Assembly: GCA_046330435.1 (NCBI GenBank)
Contig: JAXLST010000006.1
Coordinates: forward strand, 372,001 to 436,000
DNA length: 64,000 nt
DNA from: Ga0077560 sp046330435
GTDB lineage: Bacteria > Actinomycetota > Thermoleophilia > Miltoncostaeales > Miltoncostaeaceae
Reading direction: 5' to 3'
This document shows positions 21,448 through 33,349 of the stretch, in pieces; within the stretch, counting starts at the first letter, position 1; each line of letters starts with the position of its first letter. Below the pieces are notes generated by a model, which made no database searches, was not told where the DNA came from, and saw nothing but the letters and a program-made list of their open reading frames with translations. The translations under genes were made by a program, and so were the position numbers.

Positions 21448-22584
21448 GTGACCTGGCAGCTGGTGGTGGTCGGCCTGGGCATCGGCGCCCTCGCCGGGGC
21501 GACCGGCGTGGGCGGCGGGTCCCTCATGACCCCCGTCCTCGTCCTGTTCCTGGGCTTCCAGCCGACGGTGGCGGTGGGGACGGACCTCGCCAACGGGGCC
21601 ATCTTCAAGACCGCCGCCGCGTGGCGGCACCGGCGGCAGGGCGTCGTGAACCTCACGCTCACCGCGTGGATGCTGATTGGCAGCGCCCCCGCGTCCCTGC
21701 TGGGGGTGGCGGCCGCCACCTGGATCCACGGGAAGTCGGCGGACAAGCACGGGCTGGAGGCGCACATCCTGGGCGCCGCGCTGCTGCTGGGCGGCCTCGG
21801 CATGGTGCTGCGCACCCTCGCCAAGTCGCGGCACATCGAGCGCTATGGGCTGCGGATGGACCGGCGGGCGAAGGTGATCGCCGTGTCCACGGGCCTCATC
21901 GGCGGATTCCTGGTGGGCCTCACCTCGGTCGGCAGCGGGATCTTCTTCGCCCTGGTGATGCTGACGGCGTTCTCGATGCGGCCGGCCACCGTGGTGGGCA
22001 CCGACCTGGCGCACGCCGCCGCGCTGCTGTGGGTGGCGGGAACCGGGCACATCGTGGCCGGCAACGTCGACATGCACGCGCTGGGCTGGCTGTTGCTGGG
22101 GTCGATCCCCGGCTCCCTCATCGGCGCGTCGTGGACCGTGCACATCCCCGACCGGGCGCTCCGCCTGGGCCTCGCCGTGATCCTGGTGGCGTCCGGCATC
22201 GCGATCTGGGAGCCGCCCGGCGGTCCGCAGATCGCCCTGACGATCGCGTCCGTGGGCGTCCTGGTCCTCGTCCTCAGCACGGTCCGCGGCGGCCGGTACT
22301 CCCCGCCCGCCCCGCGGCGGTTCGTGGAGTCACCGCGGATGAAGGCGCCGCACCTCCCGACGCCCGGACCCGCGCCGGCCGCCGGGCGCCGCGGGAGGGG
22401 TCAGTCCCGGCCGCGCGCCCGCCGGAAGATCCGGCCGATCCACCGCCACACCATGAGCGGCCACTCCGAGCCGATCGGCCCGGGACCGCCCAGGCCCCCG
22501 TCCCCCGGGACCACGGAGCGCCGCATCAGGCCACCACGCGCGAGCGCACACCGGGCAGTTCGAATCCGCGCCGGTCGCGGGTGA
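21448..22584 (+). CDS. TSUP (TauE/SafE) family permease with long C-terminal tail
   Basis: 378 aa from GTG. Eight membrane helices occupy residues 1-290 in two halves with the family's repeated Gly-rich motifs (GALAGATGVGGGSLMTPVLVLFLGF and GGFLVGLTSVGSGIFFALVML) and two copies of VGTDLA. TSUP proteins carry small anions, such as sulfite, sulfonates or sulfoacetate, across the membrane. The last 90 or so residues form a Pro/Arg-rich hydrophilic tail, unusual since family members end near 260-300 aa, and its final 59 bases overlap the convergent toxin gene. A frameshift or a shorter real product is possible. The substrate is unknown. Confidence 0.8.
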   Translation: MTWQLVVVGLGIGALAGATGVGGGSLMTPVLVLFLGFQPTVAVGTDLANGAIFKTAAAWRHRRQGVVNLTLTAWMLIGSAPASLLGVAAATWIHGKSADKHGLEAHILGAALLLGGLGMVLRTLAKSRHIERYGLRMDRRAKVIAVSTGLIGGFLVGLTSVGSGIFFALVMLTAFSMRPATVVGTDLAHAAALLWVAGTGHIVAGNVDMHALGWLLLGSIPGSLIGASWTVHIPDRALRLGLAVILVASGIAIWEPPGGPQIALTIASVGVLVLVLSTVRGGRYSPPAPRRFVESPRMKAPHLPTPGPAPAAGRRGRGQSRPRARRKIRPIHRHTMSGHSEPIGPGPPRPPSPGTTERRIRPPRASAHRAVRIRAGRG

Positions 22585-22921
22585 GCACCTCGCGGTCGCT
22601 GCGCACCGCGACCGCGGCGATCATGAGGTCATGCGCGCCGGGATGTCTCCCGGCCAACCGGGTGTGGGCCATGAGCGCCGCGTGTGCGCGCGCGGCCTCC
22701 GCGTCGTACGCCTCGACCGGCAGCAGCGCGAGGAGCACGTTCGCCCAGCCCTCCCGGGCCCCACGCCGTTCCGGCGAGGCCAGTTCCACCCCCAGCAGCA
22801 GCTCGGCGACGGTGACCGGTGCGATGGCCAGATCGTCGTCGTCGTCCAGCACCTCCCGCAGGTCGAGGTCTTGGCGCTCCGCGGCGATCAGCACCGACGT
22901 GTCGAGGATCAGCCGGGCCAT
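22526..22921 (-). CDS. VapC-like PIN-domain ribonuclease toxin
   Basis: 131 aa. The acidic residues of the PIN active site are visible in ILDTSVLIAAER (Asp 6), VAELLLGVE (Glu) and AHDLMIAAVAV (Asp), ending with TRDRRGFELPGV. VapC toxins cut tRNA or rRNA when freed from the antitoxin. The start (MARLILDTS) overlaps the antitoxin stop by 13 bases. Its 3' end overlaps the tail of the TSUP gene on the opposite strand. Confidence 0.9.
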   Translation of the reverse strand: MARLILDTSVLIAAERQDLDLREVLDDDDDLAIAPVTVAELLLGVELASPERRGAREGWANVLLALLPVEAYDAEAARAHAALMAHTRLAGRHPGAHDLMIAAVAVRSDREVLTRDRRGFELPGVRSRVVA

Positions 22922-23160
22922 TCGCGCAGCTGCACCGGAAGGTCCTCCCGCACGCGACGGAGCTCCTCGAGCCACGCGTCGTCGACGATCATCGCCGACA
23001 GCGCATCCTTGAGGGCTCGCCCGTTCCCGGCGGTCGCGGGGCCGACCTCCGCGATCACGCGTCCCCGCCGCTCGATCACGAAGTGCTCGCCGTGACGTTC
23101 GACGTCGTCGAGCATCGTCGCGACGCTGCGCGCCGCCTCGGTGGCCGTGATCCGCCGCAT
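22909..23160 (-). CDS. Phd/YefM-type antitoxin
   Basis: 83 aa. The DNA-binding N-terminus MRRITATEAARSVATMLDDVERHGEHFVIERRGRVIAEV is typical of Phd/YefM antitoxins; the C-terminal helix (LEELRRVREDLP) would wrap the toxin. A Phd antitoxin paired with a PIN toxin is a known hybrid combination. A perfect 21-bp palindrome lies 13 bp upstream as the likely autoregulatory operator. Confidence 0.9.
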   Translation of the reverse strand: MRRITATEAARSVATMLDDVERHGEHFVIERRGRVIAEVGPATAGNGRALKDALSAMIVDDAWLEELRRVREDLPVQLREWPG

Positions 23161-23172
23161 GGCCCGACCGTA

Positions 23173-23193
23173 TCGGATAATCGGATTATCCGA
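23173..23193. promoter_or_regulatory. 21-bp palindromic operator of toxin-antitoxin module 1
   Basis: A perfect palindrome with arms TCGGATAATC and GATTATCCGA around one G. It is 13 bp upstream of the antitoxin ATG and contains the glgB stop codon (TAA on the minus strand, 23188-23186). AT-rich cores such as GATTAT could double as the -10. Confidence 0.8.
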
Positions 23194-25339
23194 ACAGCAG
23201 GACCGACAGGGGCGGCAGGGTGATGTCGGCGTGGGCCGGGAGGCCGTGCCACTCCCCCTCCACCGCCTCGATCGCGCCCAGGTTCCCCCACCCGGATCCG
23301 CCGTACTGCGGGGCGTCGGTGTTGAGCAGCTCCTCCCACCGGCCGGCGCGGGGCAGCGCGAGGCGGTAGCCCTGGCGCGGGACCGGGGAGAGGTTCGCGA
23401 CCATCGCCACGTCGTCGCCCCCGCCGCGGCGCAGGAACGCCAGCAGGTTCTCGTCGGCGCTCTGGGCGTCCACCACCCACAGGCCGGAGGGCTCGCAGTC
23501 GCCGCGGTGCAGCGCGGGCCGGGTGCGCAGCAGCCGGTTGAGGTCGCGCACCAGGTCCTGGACACCCTTGCGGAGGGGGTTTGCCAGGCCGCCCCAGTCG
23601 AGCTCCCCCGCCTCGCTCCACTCGTGCTCCTGGGCCAGCTCGCAGCCCATGAACAGCAGCTTCTTGCCGGGATGCGCCCACATGTACGCCAGGTAGGCCC
23701 GCAGGTTCGCGAACCGCTGCCAGTCGTCGCCCGGCATCTTCGCCAGCAGCGATCCCTTGCCGTGCACCACCTCGTCGTGGGAGATGGGCAGCACGTAGTT
23801 CTCGGAGTACGCGTAGACGAACGGGAACGTCAGCGTCCCGTGGTGGTACCGGCGGTGCACCGGCTCCTTGGAGAAGTAGTCCAGGGAGTCGTGCATGAAG
23901 CCCATGTTCCACTTGAGCCCGAAGCCCAGGCCGCCGGTGTCGGTGGGCTTGGTGACCCCGCCCCAGGCGGTGGACTCCTCGGCGATCATCACCACGCCCG
24001 GGCAGCGCCGGTACACGGTGGCGTTGACCTCCTGCAGGAACTGGATCGCCTCGAGGTGCTCGTTGCCGCCGTACTGGTTGGGCGACCACTCGCCGTGGCT
24101 GCGGGAGTAGTCCAGGTAGAGCATCGAGGCCACCGCGTCCACGCGCAGCCCGTCGGCGTGGAACTCCTCCAGCCAGTACACCGCGTCGGCGACCAGGAAG
24201 TTGCGGACCTCGTTGCGGCCGAAGTCGAACACCAGGGTGCCCCAGTCGGGGTGGGCACCGCGCCGCGGGTCCGGGTGCTCGTACAGGCTGGTCCCATCGA
24301 ACCGGGCGAGGGCGAAGTCGTCGCGCGGGAAGTGCGCCGGCACCCAGTCCAGCAGCACGCCGATGCCGGCGCGGTGCAGCCGGTCCACGAGGTACCGCAG
24401 GTCGTCGGGGGCGCCCCACCGCGCGGTCGGCGCGTAGTACCCGGAGACCTGGTAGCCCCAGGAGCCGCCGAACGGGTGCTCCATCACGGGCAGCAGCTCG
24501 ACGTGGGTGTACCCGAGGTCCGAGAGGTACTCCGGCAGCTGGTCGGCGAGCTCCCGGAAGCCCAGGCCCCGCCGCCACGACCCGACGTGCAGCTCGTAGA
24601 TGGACATGGGGGCGTCGTGGGCGTTCCGCTCGTGGCGGGTTGCCATCCACTCCCCGTCGCCCCACGCGTAGCCGCCCTCGTCGTCCACGACCGATGCCGT
24701 GGACGGGGGCACCTCGGTGCGGCGGGCGAGCGGGTCGGCGCGCAGGTCGAAGGTGTTGTGCGGCCCGCGGATCGCGAACTTGTACCGGCCGCCCGGCGGC
24801 AGCCCCGGCACGAACAGCTCCCAGATGCCGGACGACCCCAGGCTCCGCATGGGCTGGCGTTCCGGGTGCCAGCCGTTCCAGTCGCCGGCGAGCCCCACGC
24901 CGACCGCGTTCGGCGCCCACACCGCGAACGCCACGCCCTCCACCTCGCCCAGGCGCCGCCGTCGCGCCCCGAGTGCCTCCCACAGGCGCTCGTGGCGCCC
25001 CTCGGCGATGAGGTGCAGATCCACGTCGCCCAGCGTCGGCAGGAAGCGGTACGGGTCGTCGAACTCGTGCTCGTGCCCGTCGCGCGTGACCAGCAGCCGG
25101 TAGTCCGGCACCGTGTCACGCTGCAACACCGCCTCCCACAGCCCCGCGTCGTTCACGCGGCGCAACCGGTGGATCTCGCCGTCCGCCCGCAGGGACACCG
25201 CATGGGCACCGGGCTGCCACGCCCGGACCGCCACGCGGCCCGCGTCCAGCGGGTGGGCGCCGAGCACCGAATGGGGGTCGTGGTGCTCCCCGCGCTCGAG
25301 TCGCGTCACGTCGCCGTCGAGGGGGTGTCCGTGGGGCAC
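23186..25339 (-). CDS. glgB: 1,4-α-glucan branching enzyme (GH13)
   Basis: 717 aa. It makes α-1,6 branches in glycogen. The N-terminal CBM48-type domains contain HHDPHSVLGAHP and VAFAVWAPNAVGVGLAGDWNGW. The catalytic barrel has SIYELHVGSWRR, the nucleophile in GLRVDAVASMLYLDY, the acid/base in VVMIAEESTAW and the third acid in ISHDEVVHGKGS. A GTG at 25339 was chosen; an in-frame ATG at 25414 would overlap the divergent glgP start. No Shine-Dalgarno is visible. It shares a 65-bp intergenic region with glgP. Confidence 0.96.
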   Translation of the reverse strand: MPHGHPLDGDVTRLERGEHHDPHSVLGAHPLDAGRVAVRAWQPGAHAVSLRADGEIHRLRRVNDAGLWEAVLQRDTVPDYRLLVTRDGHEHEFDDPYRFLPTLGDVDLHLIAEGRHERLWEALGARRRRLGEVEGVAFAVWAPNAVGVGLAGDWNGWHPERQPMRSLGSSGIWELFVPGLPPGGRYKFAIRGPHNTFDLRADPLARRTEVPPSTASVVDDEGGYAWGDGEWMATRHERNAHDAPMSIYELHVGSWRRGLGFRELADQLPEYLSDLGYTHVELLPVMEHPFGGSWGYQVSGYYAPTARWGAPDDLRYLVDRLHRAGIGVLLDWVPAHFPRDDFALARFDGTSLYEHPDPRRGAHPDWGTLVFDFGRNEVRNFLVADAVYWLEEFHADGLRVDAVASMLYLDYSRSHGEWSPNQYGGNEHLEAIQFLQEVNATVYRRCPGVVMIAEESTAWGGVTKPTDTGGLGFGLKWNMGFMHDSLDYFSKEPVHRRYHHGTLTFPFVYAYSENYVLPISHDEVVHGKGSLLAKMPGDDWQRFANLRAYLAYMWAHPGKKLLFMGCELAQEHEWSEAGELDWGGLANPLRKGVQDLVRDLNRLLRTRPALHRGDCEPSGLWVVDAQSADENLLAFLRRGGGDDVAMVANLSPVPRQGYRLALPRAGRWEELLNTDAPQYGGSGWGNLGAIEAVEGEWHGLPAHADITLPPLSVLLFG

Positions 25340-25344
25340 GGGCG

Positions 25345-25350
25345 TACACT
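25345..25350 (+). promoter_or_regulatory. -10-like TACACT for glgP
   Basis: TACACT lies 54 bases before the glgP start within the glgB-glgP divergent gap. The complementary strand gives no equally good -10 for glgB. Confidence 0.4.
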
Positions 25351-25404
25351 GCGCCACTGCGGCGACCCACGCAACCTGTTCCCTATCCCCCTGAGAGGAC
25401 CAGT

Positions 25405-27916
25405 TTGACCTCACGTATCGCCCGCTTCACCGTGCAGCCCCGTCTCCCGGAGCCCCTCCAGCCGCTTTCGCGCATCGCTCGGAACCTGGCCTGGACGTGG
25501 GACGCGGAGCTGGTCGCGGTCCTCAGGGACGTCGATCCGGAGGCGTTCCAGCGCTCCGGTGGCAACCCGATCGCCGCGCTCAGCAACGCGTCGCCGGGCC
25601 GGCTGTCGGAACTCGCCCGCGACCCCGTGTACGTCGCCCGCGTCGACGCGGCATCCGCGCGGCTGGACGCCCTCATCGGCGCCGCCGACGCGTTCGCCGC
25701 GCGCAGCGACGTCCCCAAGGCCATCGCCTACTTCTCCCCCGAGTTCGGCGTCGGCGCCGCGCTGCCGCAGTACTCGGGCGGCCTCGGCGTGCTGGCCGGC
25801 GACCACCTCAAGGCCGCCAGCGACCTGGGCCTCGGCATCGTCGGGATCGGCCTCTTCTACCGGGAGGGCTACTTCCGGCAGCTGCTCACGGCGGCCGGCC
25901 GGCAGATCGAGGAGTACCCCGACCTCGACCCCGAGCTGCTCCCCATGAGCCCCGTCGACGGCCCCGACGGGACCCCCCTGCGCATCAGCATCCCCATCCC
26001 CGGCGGCACCATGCACGCCGGGGCGTGGCGCGTGGACGTCGGCCGCGTGCCGCTGTACCTCCTGGACACGGACGTCGACGACAACCCGCCGGAGCTGCGC
26101 GTGGTCACCGACCGCCTGTACGGCGGCGACCGCGAGCACCGGCTCCGCCAGGAGATCCTCCTGGGCATCGGCGGCGTGAAGCTGCTGGTGGCCCTCGGGA
26201 TCGAGGCGGACGTGTTCCACACCAACGAGGGCCACGCCGGGTTCATGGGCCTCGAGCGCATCCGCATGCTGGTCGAGGACAAGAAGCTGGAGCCCATCGC
26301 CGCCTTCGAGGCGGTGCGGGCCGGCACGGTCTTCACCACCCACACCCCGGTGCCCGCCGGCATCGACCGCTTCCACCACGACCTGGTGAAGCGGTACTTC
26401 GGCGAGGGCGGCGTCCCCACGTCGCTCGGCATCGACGACCTGCTCGCCCTGGGCGCCGAGCCCAACGGGGACGGGCACCACTTCAACATGGCGATGATGG
26501 GCATCCGCCTCGCCGGGCGCGTGAACGGCGTGAGCCGCCTGCACGGCGCGGTGAGCCGCGGCATGTTCGCCGAGCTGTGGCCCGGGTTCGCGTCGGACGA
26601 CGTCCCGGTGAAGCACGTCACCAACGGCGTGCACGCCGAGACCTGGGTGGGCCCCGAGGTCGACCAGATCTACCGCTCCCGCCTCGGCACCGGCTACGGC
26701 GCCCAGGGGCACGGCTGGCACGTGCTGAACGACGTGCCGGACGAGGAGCTGTGGTCCGCCCGCCAGCGCGCCCGCATGCGCCTGGTGGAGGAGGTCCGCT
26801 CGCGCGTGGTCCGCATCTGGGAGGGGCGCGGCATGCGCGGCGCCCAGCTCGGCTGGATCGGCGGGGTCCTCGACCCCAACGCGCTCACCATCGGGTTCGC
26901 CCGGCGCGTGCCGACCTACAAGCGGCTCACGCTCATGATCCGGGACGCGGAGCGCATGACGCGCCTGCTCACGGACCCGCACCGGCCGCTGCAGATCGTG
27001 ATCGCCGGCAAGGCGCACCCCGCCGACGAGGAGGGCAAGGCCCTCATCGCGCAGCTCGGCGCATTCGCCGCCCGGCCGGACGTGCGGCACCGCATCGTCC
27101 TGCTGCCGGACTACGACATGGCCCTCGCCCGGGCGTTCGTGACGGGCGTGGACGTCTGGCTCAACAACCCGCTGCGGCCGTTCGAGGCCTGCGGGACCAG
27201 CGGCATGAAGGCCTCGCTGAACGGCGCCCTCAACCTGTCGATCCTGGACGGGTGGTGGGACGAGCTCTACGACGGCGCGAACGGCTTCGCGATCCCGTCG
27301 GCGGACGACGGCACCCTGCCCGCGGAGGAGCGGGACGCCATCGAGGGCGACGCCCTGCTCGACCTGCTCGAGCACGTGGTGGTGCCGCGGTTCTACGAGC
27401 GCCCGGACGGCCTGCCCCGCGGCTGGCTGTCGATGGTGCGGCACACGCTGTCGGTCACCGGGCCGCGGCTGCTCGCCACCCGGATGCTCCGGGACTACGT
27501 CGACGACCTCTACGCCCCGGCCGCGACGCTCAGCAAGCGGCTCCAGGACAAGGACTTCGGCGCGGCCAAGGAGCTGGCCGAGTGGAAGGCGCGGGTCCGG
27601 GACCTGTGGAAGGACGTGGCCGTGGAGTCCGTGGACGCCACCCACAGCGGCCAGGTCGCCGGCGAGCGCATGCCGGTTGCCGCGAAGGTCCGCCTGGGCG
27701 GCCTCACCCCGGACGACGTCTCCGTGGAGGCCGTGTACGGCCGCCCGGAGGACGGCACCCTGCAGTCACGCTCCACCCTGGAGCTCACCGCCGGCGCCAC
27801 GATCGCCGGCACGACCACCTACACGGCGGATCTCACGCTGCCCGCCGGGCCCCTGGGGCTCACGGTCCGGGTCCTCCCCCGGCACGCGAACCTCGTCGAG
27901 CCCGCGGACATGCGGC

Positions 27917-27933
<17 letters not shown>
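25405..27933 (+). CDS. glgP: α-glucan (glycogen) phosphorylase, short actinobacterial type (GT35)
   Basis: 842 aa. It releases glucose 1-phosphate from glycogen. The start is TTG, supported by GAGAGG about 9 bases upstream. The N-terminus is a DUF3417-like domain (QPLSRIARNLAWTWDAELVAVLRDVDPEAF), characteristic of the short phosphorylases. Conserved catalytic stretches are FSPEFGVGAALPQYSGGLGVLAGDHLKAASDLG, VFHTNEGHAGFMGLERI, FTTHTPVPAGIDRF and FEACGTSGMKASLNGALNLSILDGWWDE, where Lys 602 is expected to bind pyridoxal phosphate. The 3' end overlaps glgX by 17 bases on the opposite strand. Confidence 0.96.
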
Positions 27934-29884
<1,951 letters not shown>

Positions 29885-29903
29885 CAGGCAGCATTCAACC
29901 GGA

Positions 29904-31790
29904 ATGGACGATCAGCTGCGGCACCGGGCGCAGGCGCTCGGCATCACCCTGGGCTACCACGACGCGATGGGCGTGTGGCGCGAGCCCCCCGAGCACGTGG
30001 TCCGCGCGATCTGCGACGAGCTCGGGGATCCCGGCGTGTCCACGACGACGATCGTGGTGCGGCCGGGCGCGCCGCGGCCCCTGCCCGAGGACCTCGCCGG
30101 GGCCGTCGTGGAGCTGGAGGACGGCGGCGAGGCGCCCGCGCCGGGCGAGCTGCCCGGGGGGCTGCCCGAGGGCTACCACGCCCTGGCCGCGCCGGACGGG
30201 CGCCGCGTGCCGCTGATCGTGACCCCGGACACCGCGTACCTCCCGTCCGCGCTCACGGACGGCGGGCGGATGTGGGGCGTCGCCGTCCAGCTCTACGCCG
30301 TGCGCGGCGAGCGCAGCTGGGGCATGGGCGACCTGGGGGACCTGGCGGCCCTGCCCGCCGCCCTGGGCGAGCCGGACTTCCTACTGGTCAACCCGCTGCA
30401 CGCCCCCACCCCGGGTCCGCATCAGGAGCCCAGCCCGTACTTCGCGGGCAGCCGCAAGTACCGCAACCCCCTGCACCTCGCGCTGGAGCTCGCCCCCGAG
30501 GCGGCGATGCTGCACCCCGAGGCGCGGACGCGCTTCGAGCGGATCGCCGCCGACGGCCGGGAGCTGAACCACCTTCCGCGCATCGACCGCGACCGCGTGT
30601 GGGCGCTCAAGCGGGAGGCGCTCGGCATGCTCGCCGCGGCCTGCGACGCCGACCCGGGGCGCCGGGCCGCCCTGGACGCCTTCTGCGCGGCGGACCCGGA
30701 GCTGGAGCGGTACACGGCCTTCTGCGCGCTCGCCGAGCGCCACGGCGGCGGGGACTGGCGCCACTGGCCGGCCGACGGCGCGCACGACCCCGGGGTCGCC
30801 CGGGTGCACGCCTACGCCCAGATGCTCGCCGACGAGCAGCTGGCCGCCCTTCCCGCGATGGACCTCGGCCTCATGACCGACCTGGCCGTGGGGACCCAGC
30901 GCGGCGGCTACGACGCGTGGGCGCACCGCGACGTTGTGAGCGCCGCCCTGCGCGTCGGGTGCCCGCCCGACCAGCTGGGCCCCGAGGGCCAGGACTGGGG
31001 CGTGCCGCCGCTGCTGCCCGGCGCGCTGGCGCGCGAGGGGTACGTGCCGTTCCGGGAGATGATCCGGTCGGCGATGCGGAACGCCGGGGGCCTCCGGATC
31101 GACCACGTGATGGGCCTCTCCCGGCTGTTCGTGATGCCCGACGGCGCGACGGCGCTCGAGGGCACGTACATGCGGATGCCGCTGGACGACCTGCTGGGCA
31201 TCCTGTGCCTGGAGTCGCGCCGCGCCCGCTGCCTGGTGGTGGGCGAGGACCTCGGCACGGTGGAGGAGGGCTTCCGCGAGCGGCTGGCCGGGCGCGGCCT
31301 GCTGTCGTACCGGCTCGCCTGGTTCGAGGACCGGCCGCCCGCCGAGTACCCCCGGGCGTCGATGGCGGCCACCACCACCCACGACCTGCCCACCGTCGCC
31401 GGGTTCTTCAGCGGCGCGGACATCGGGCACCTGCAGTCCATCGGGGCGAACGCGCCGGAGCTGCTGCAGCTCATCGCCGACGCCCAGCCGGGCGAACGGC
31501 AGCGGCTGCGGGAGCGGCTGGCCGAGGAGGGCATCGACGGGGCGTGGTCCGACGACCCCGAGGTGCTCACCACCGCCCTGCACACCCTGCTGTCGCGCAC
31601 CCCGTCCATGCTGGCCTGCGCGTCCCTGGACGACGTGGCCGGATCGGTCATGCGCGCCAACGTGCCCGGCACGGTCGACCAGCATCCCAACTGGCGCATC
31701 CCGCTGCCGGTCACCCTGGAGGAGCTGGCGGCGAGCCCCCGCACCGCGCGCACCCTCGCGCCCCTGCGGGAGCGTCCCTCCGCCGGCTGA
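29904..31790 (+). CDS. malQ: 4-α-glucanotransferase (amylomaltase, GH77)
   Basis: 628 aa. It shuffles maltodextrins, releasing glucose and making chains long enough for GlgP. Conserved regions are RMWGVAVQLYAVRGERSWGMGDLGDL, PYFAGSRKYRNPLHLALE, the nucleophile in GGLRIDHVMGLSRLFVMP, the acid in LVVGEDLGTVEEGF and TTTHDLPTVAGFF. The first 110 residues are an extra N-terminal region with helical character, common in actinobacterial MalQ. Only 19 bases separate its ATG from that of glgX, so its promoter must lie inside the glgX coding sequence. Confidence 0.94.
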   Translation: MDDQLRHRAQALGITLGYHDAMGVWREPPEHVVRAICDELGDPGVSTTTIVVRPGAPRPLPEDLAGAVVELEDGGEAPAPGELPGGLPEGYHALAAPDGRRVPLIVTPDTAYLPSALTDGGRMWGVAVQLYAVRGERSWGMGDLGDLAALPAALGEPDFLLVNPLHAPTPGPHQEPSPYFAGSRKYRNPLHLALELAPEAAMLHPEARTRFERIAADGRELNHLPRIDRDRVWALKREALGMLAAACDADPGRRAALDAFCAADPELERYTAFCALAERHGGGDWRHWPADGAHDPGVARVHAYAQMLADEQLAALPAMDLGLMTDLAVGTQRGGYDAWAHRDVVSAALRVGCPPDQLGPEGQDWGVPPLLPGALAREGYVPFREMIRSAMRNAGGLRIDHVMGLSRLFVMPDGATALEGTYMRMPLDDLLGILCLESRRARCLVVGEDLGTVEEGFRERLAGRGLLSYRLAWFEDRPPAEYPRASMAATTTHDLPTVAGFFSGADIGHLQSIGANAPELLQLIADAQPGERQRLRERLAEEGIDGAWSDDPEVLTTALHTLLSRTPSMLACASLDDVAGSVMRANVPGTVDQHPNWRIPLPVTLEELAASPRTARTLAPLRERPSAG

Positions 31791-31796
31791 ACGGCC

Positions 31797-32942
31797 GTGG
31801 AGGGCGGATACCGCGCCGTCGCCGCCCGCCCGGGCGCGCGCCGGCTGCTCGCCGCGATCGCGCTCGCGTGGCTGGGCTTCGGGATGGAGCTGCTGGCGGT
31901 GTTCCTGTCGGTGGAGCGCGCGACCTCCTCGACGGTGACGGCGGGACTGGCCGTGGCGGGGTTCTCGGTGGGCGCCGCCCTGCTGGCGCCGGTGCGCGGC
32001 CGGATCCTGGACCGGCGCGGCACCCGCCCCTGGCTCCCGGTCTTCGCCGCGGTCTCCGGCGGGGCGCTGGTGCTCCTCGCGTTCGCGGCCCGGGAGGGCG
32101 CGCCGGACGCCGCGCTGGTGGGGATCGCCGCGGCGGCGGGCCTGTCGGCCCCTCCGCTGGTGGCCTCCATGCGGCTGCGCTGGGCGGACGTCCTGCCGGA
32201 GGCCGAGCTGCGGCGGGGGTACGCCCTCACCTCGCTGCTGGGCGACGCCGGGATGGTGGTGGGCCCGGCGCTCGCCGGCCTGCTGTTCGCGCTGGCGGCG
32301 TGGCTCCCGCTCACGCTCTCCGGGGCGGCGGTGGCCGCCGCCGGCCTCATGGCGGGCACCGTCCCGCCGCGTCCGGCGGACGCCGCCTCCGGTGACCGGC
32401 TGGCGGGGCCCGCGATGACGACGCTCGTCGTGGTGTCGGTCGCCCTGGGCCTGGCCATGGGGATGGTGGAGGTCGCCGTGCCCGCCGGGGCGCTCGAATG
32501 GGACGTGGAGGCGTGGGCCGGGGTGCTGCTCGCGACGCTCGCGGCCGGCAGCATCGCCGGGGGCCTGTGGTTCGGCCGGCGCGGGTGGACCGGGCCGCCG
32601 CTGCGGCGGTACGCCCTCGCCGCGCTCGCGCTGGGCCTGCTCATCCTCCCCCTGGCGGCCGCGGGCGGGCCGCTCGCCCTCGCGCCGCTGCTGCTGCTCA
32701 CCGGGCTCGCCTACGGCCCGGCGACGATCTCGCTGTTCGAGACCCTCGACGTACTCGCCCCGGGCCGCGGCACCGAGGCGTTCACGTGGATCACCACCGC
32801 CGAGGCGGCGGGCGGTGCGGCGGGCGCGGCCGCCGCGGGGTGGCTCGCCGCCCACGCCGGGCTCCCCTGGGCGTTCTCAACGGGGGCCGCGGTGCTGGTG
32901 GCCGCCGCGGCGTGGGGCGTCGCCCGGACCTCCGGCGGCTAA
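31797..32942 (+). CDS. MFS transporter, 12 helices
   Basis: 381 aa from GTG, 6 bases after malQ. Twelve hydrophobic segments are visible; an MFS-like loop (GRILDRRGTRPW) lies between helices 2 and 3. Co-transcription with malQ suggests a sugar or maltodextrin substrate, but the sequence itself gives no specificity. Its TAA stop shares two bases with the stop of the convergent toxin gene. Confidence 0.8.
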   Translation: MEGGYRAVAARPGARRLLAAIALAWLGFGMELLAVFLSVERATSSTVTAGLAVAGFSVGAALLAPVRGRILDRRGTRPWLPVFAAVSGGALVLLAFAAREGAPDAALVGIAAAAGLSAPPLVASMRLRWADVLPEAELRRGYALTSLLGDAGMVVGPALAGLLFALAAWLPLTLSGAAVAAAGLMAGTVPPRPADAASGDRLAGPAMTTLVVVSVALGLAMGMVEVAVPAGALEWDVEAWAGVLLATLAAGSIAGGLWFGRRGWTGPPLRRYALAALALGLLILPLAAAGGPLALAPLLLLTGLAYGPATISLFETLDVLAPGRGTEAFTWITTAEAAGGAAGAAAAGWLAAHAGLPWAFSTGAAVLVAAAAWGVARTSGG

Positions 32943-33349
32943 GACATCCAGGGGTCGAGCACCGGGACGCCGGTACGGGTCACGTCTCGGGTGTTCCTCG
33001 TGACCAGGGTGAGGTCGTGTTCGATGGCCGTCGCGGCGAGGTGCCCGTCGACGAACGCGAGGGGATCCGGGACGGCGAGGGTGGCGTACCGTTCGGCCAC
33101 CGCGAGCGTCACCGGGAGGATGCGTCCCTCGTATTCGGCGAGCATGGCCCGGAGCCAGTCGTCGAGGAGCGTCGCGGCCATGGGGTCGCGCCTCCGGCGA
33201 CGCTCGATGCCGGCCCGGATCTCACCGATCGTGAGGACGCTCAGGAACCGCTGGCCGGGGGGCACCGACGCCGCCCACGCTCGGACGGCCGGATGCCCCG
33301 TCCGTCTCCGGAGCTCGGACACCACGTTGGTGTCCAGCAGGAAGCTCAA
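32939..33349 (-). CDS. VapC/FitB-like PIN-domain toxin
   Basis: 136 aa. FLLDTNVVSELRR supplies the first Asp, IGEIRAGIERR the Glu, and FVDGHLAATAIEHDLTLVTRNTRDV the later acids, ending VLDPW, the FitB-type layout. The start is TTG in a 4-base overlap (TTGA) with the antitoxin stop, so toxin synthesis is coupled. Confidence 0.9.
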   Translation of the reverse strand: MSFLLDTNVVSELRRRTGHPAVRAWAASVPPGQRFLSVLTIGEIRAGIERRRRRDPMAATLLDDWLRAMLAEYEGRILPVTLAVAERYATLAVPDPLAFVDGHLAATAIEHDLTLVTRNTRDVTRTGVPVLDPWMS

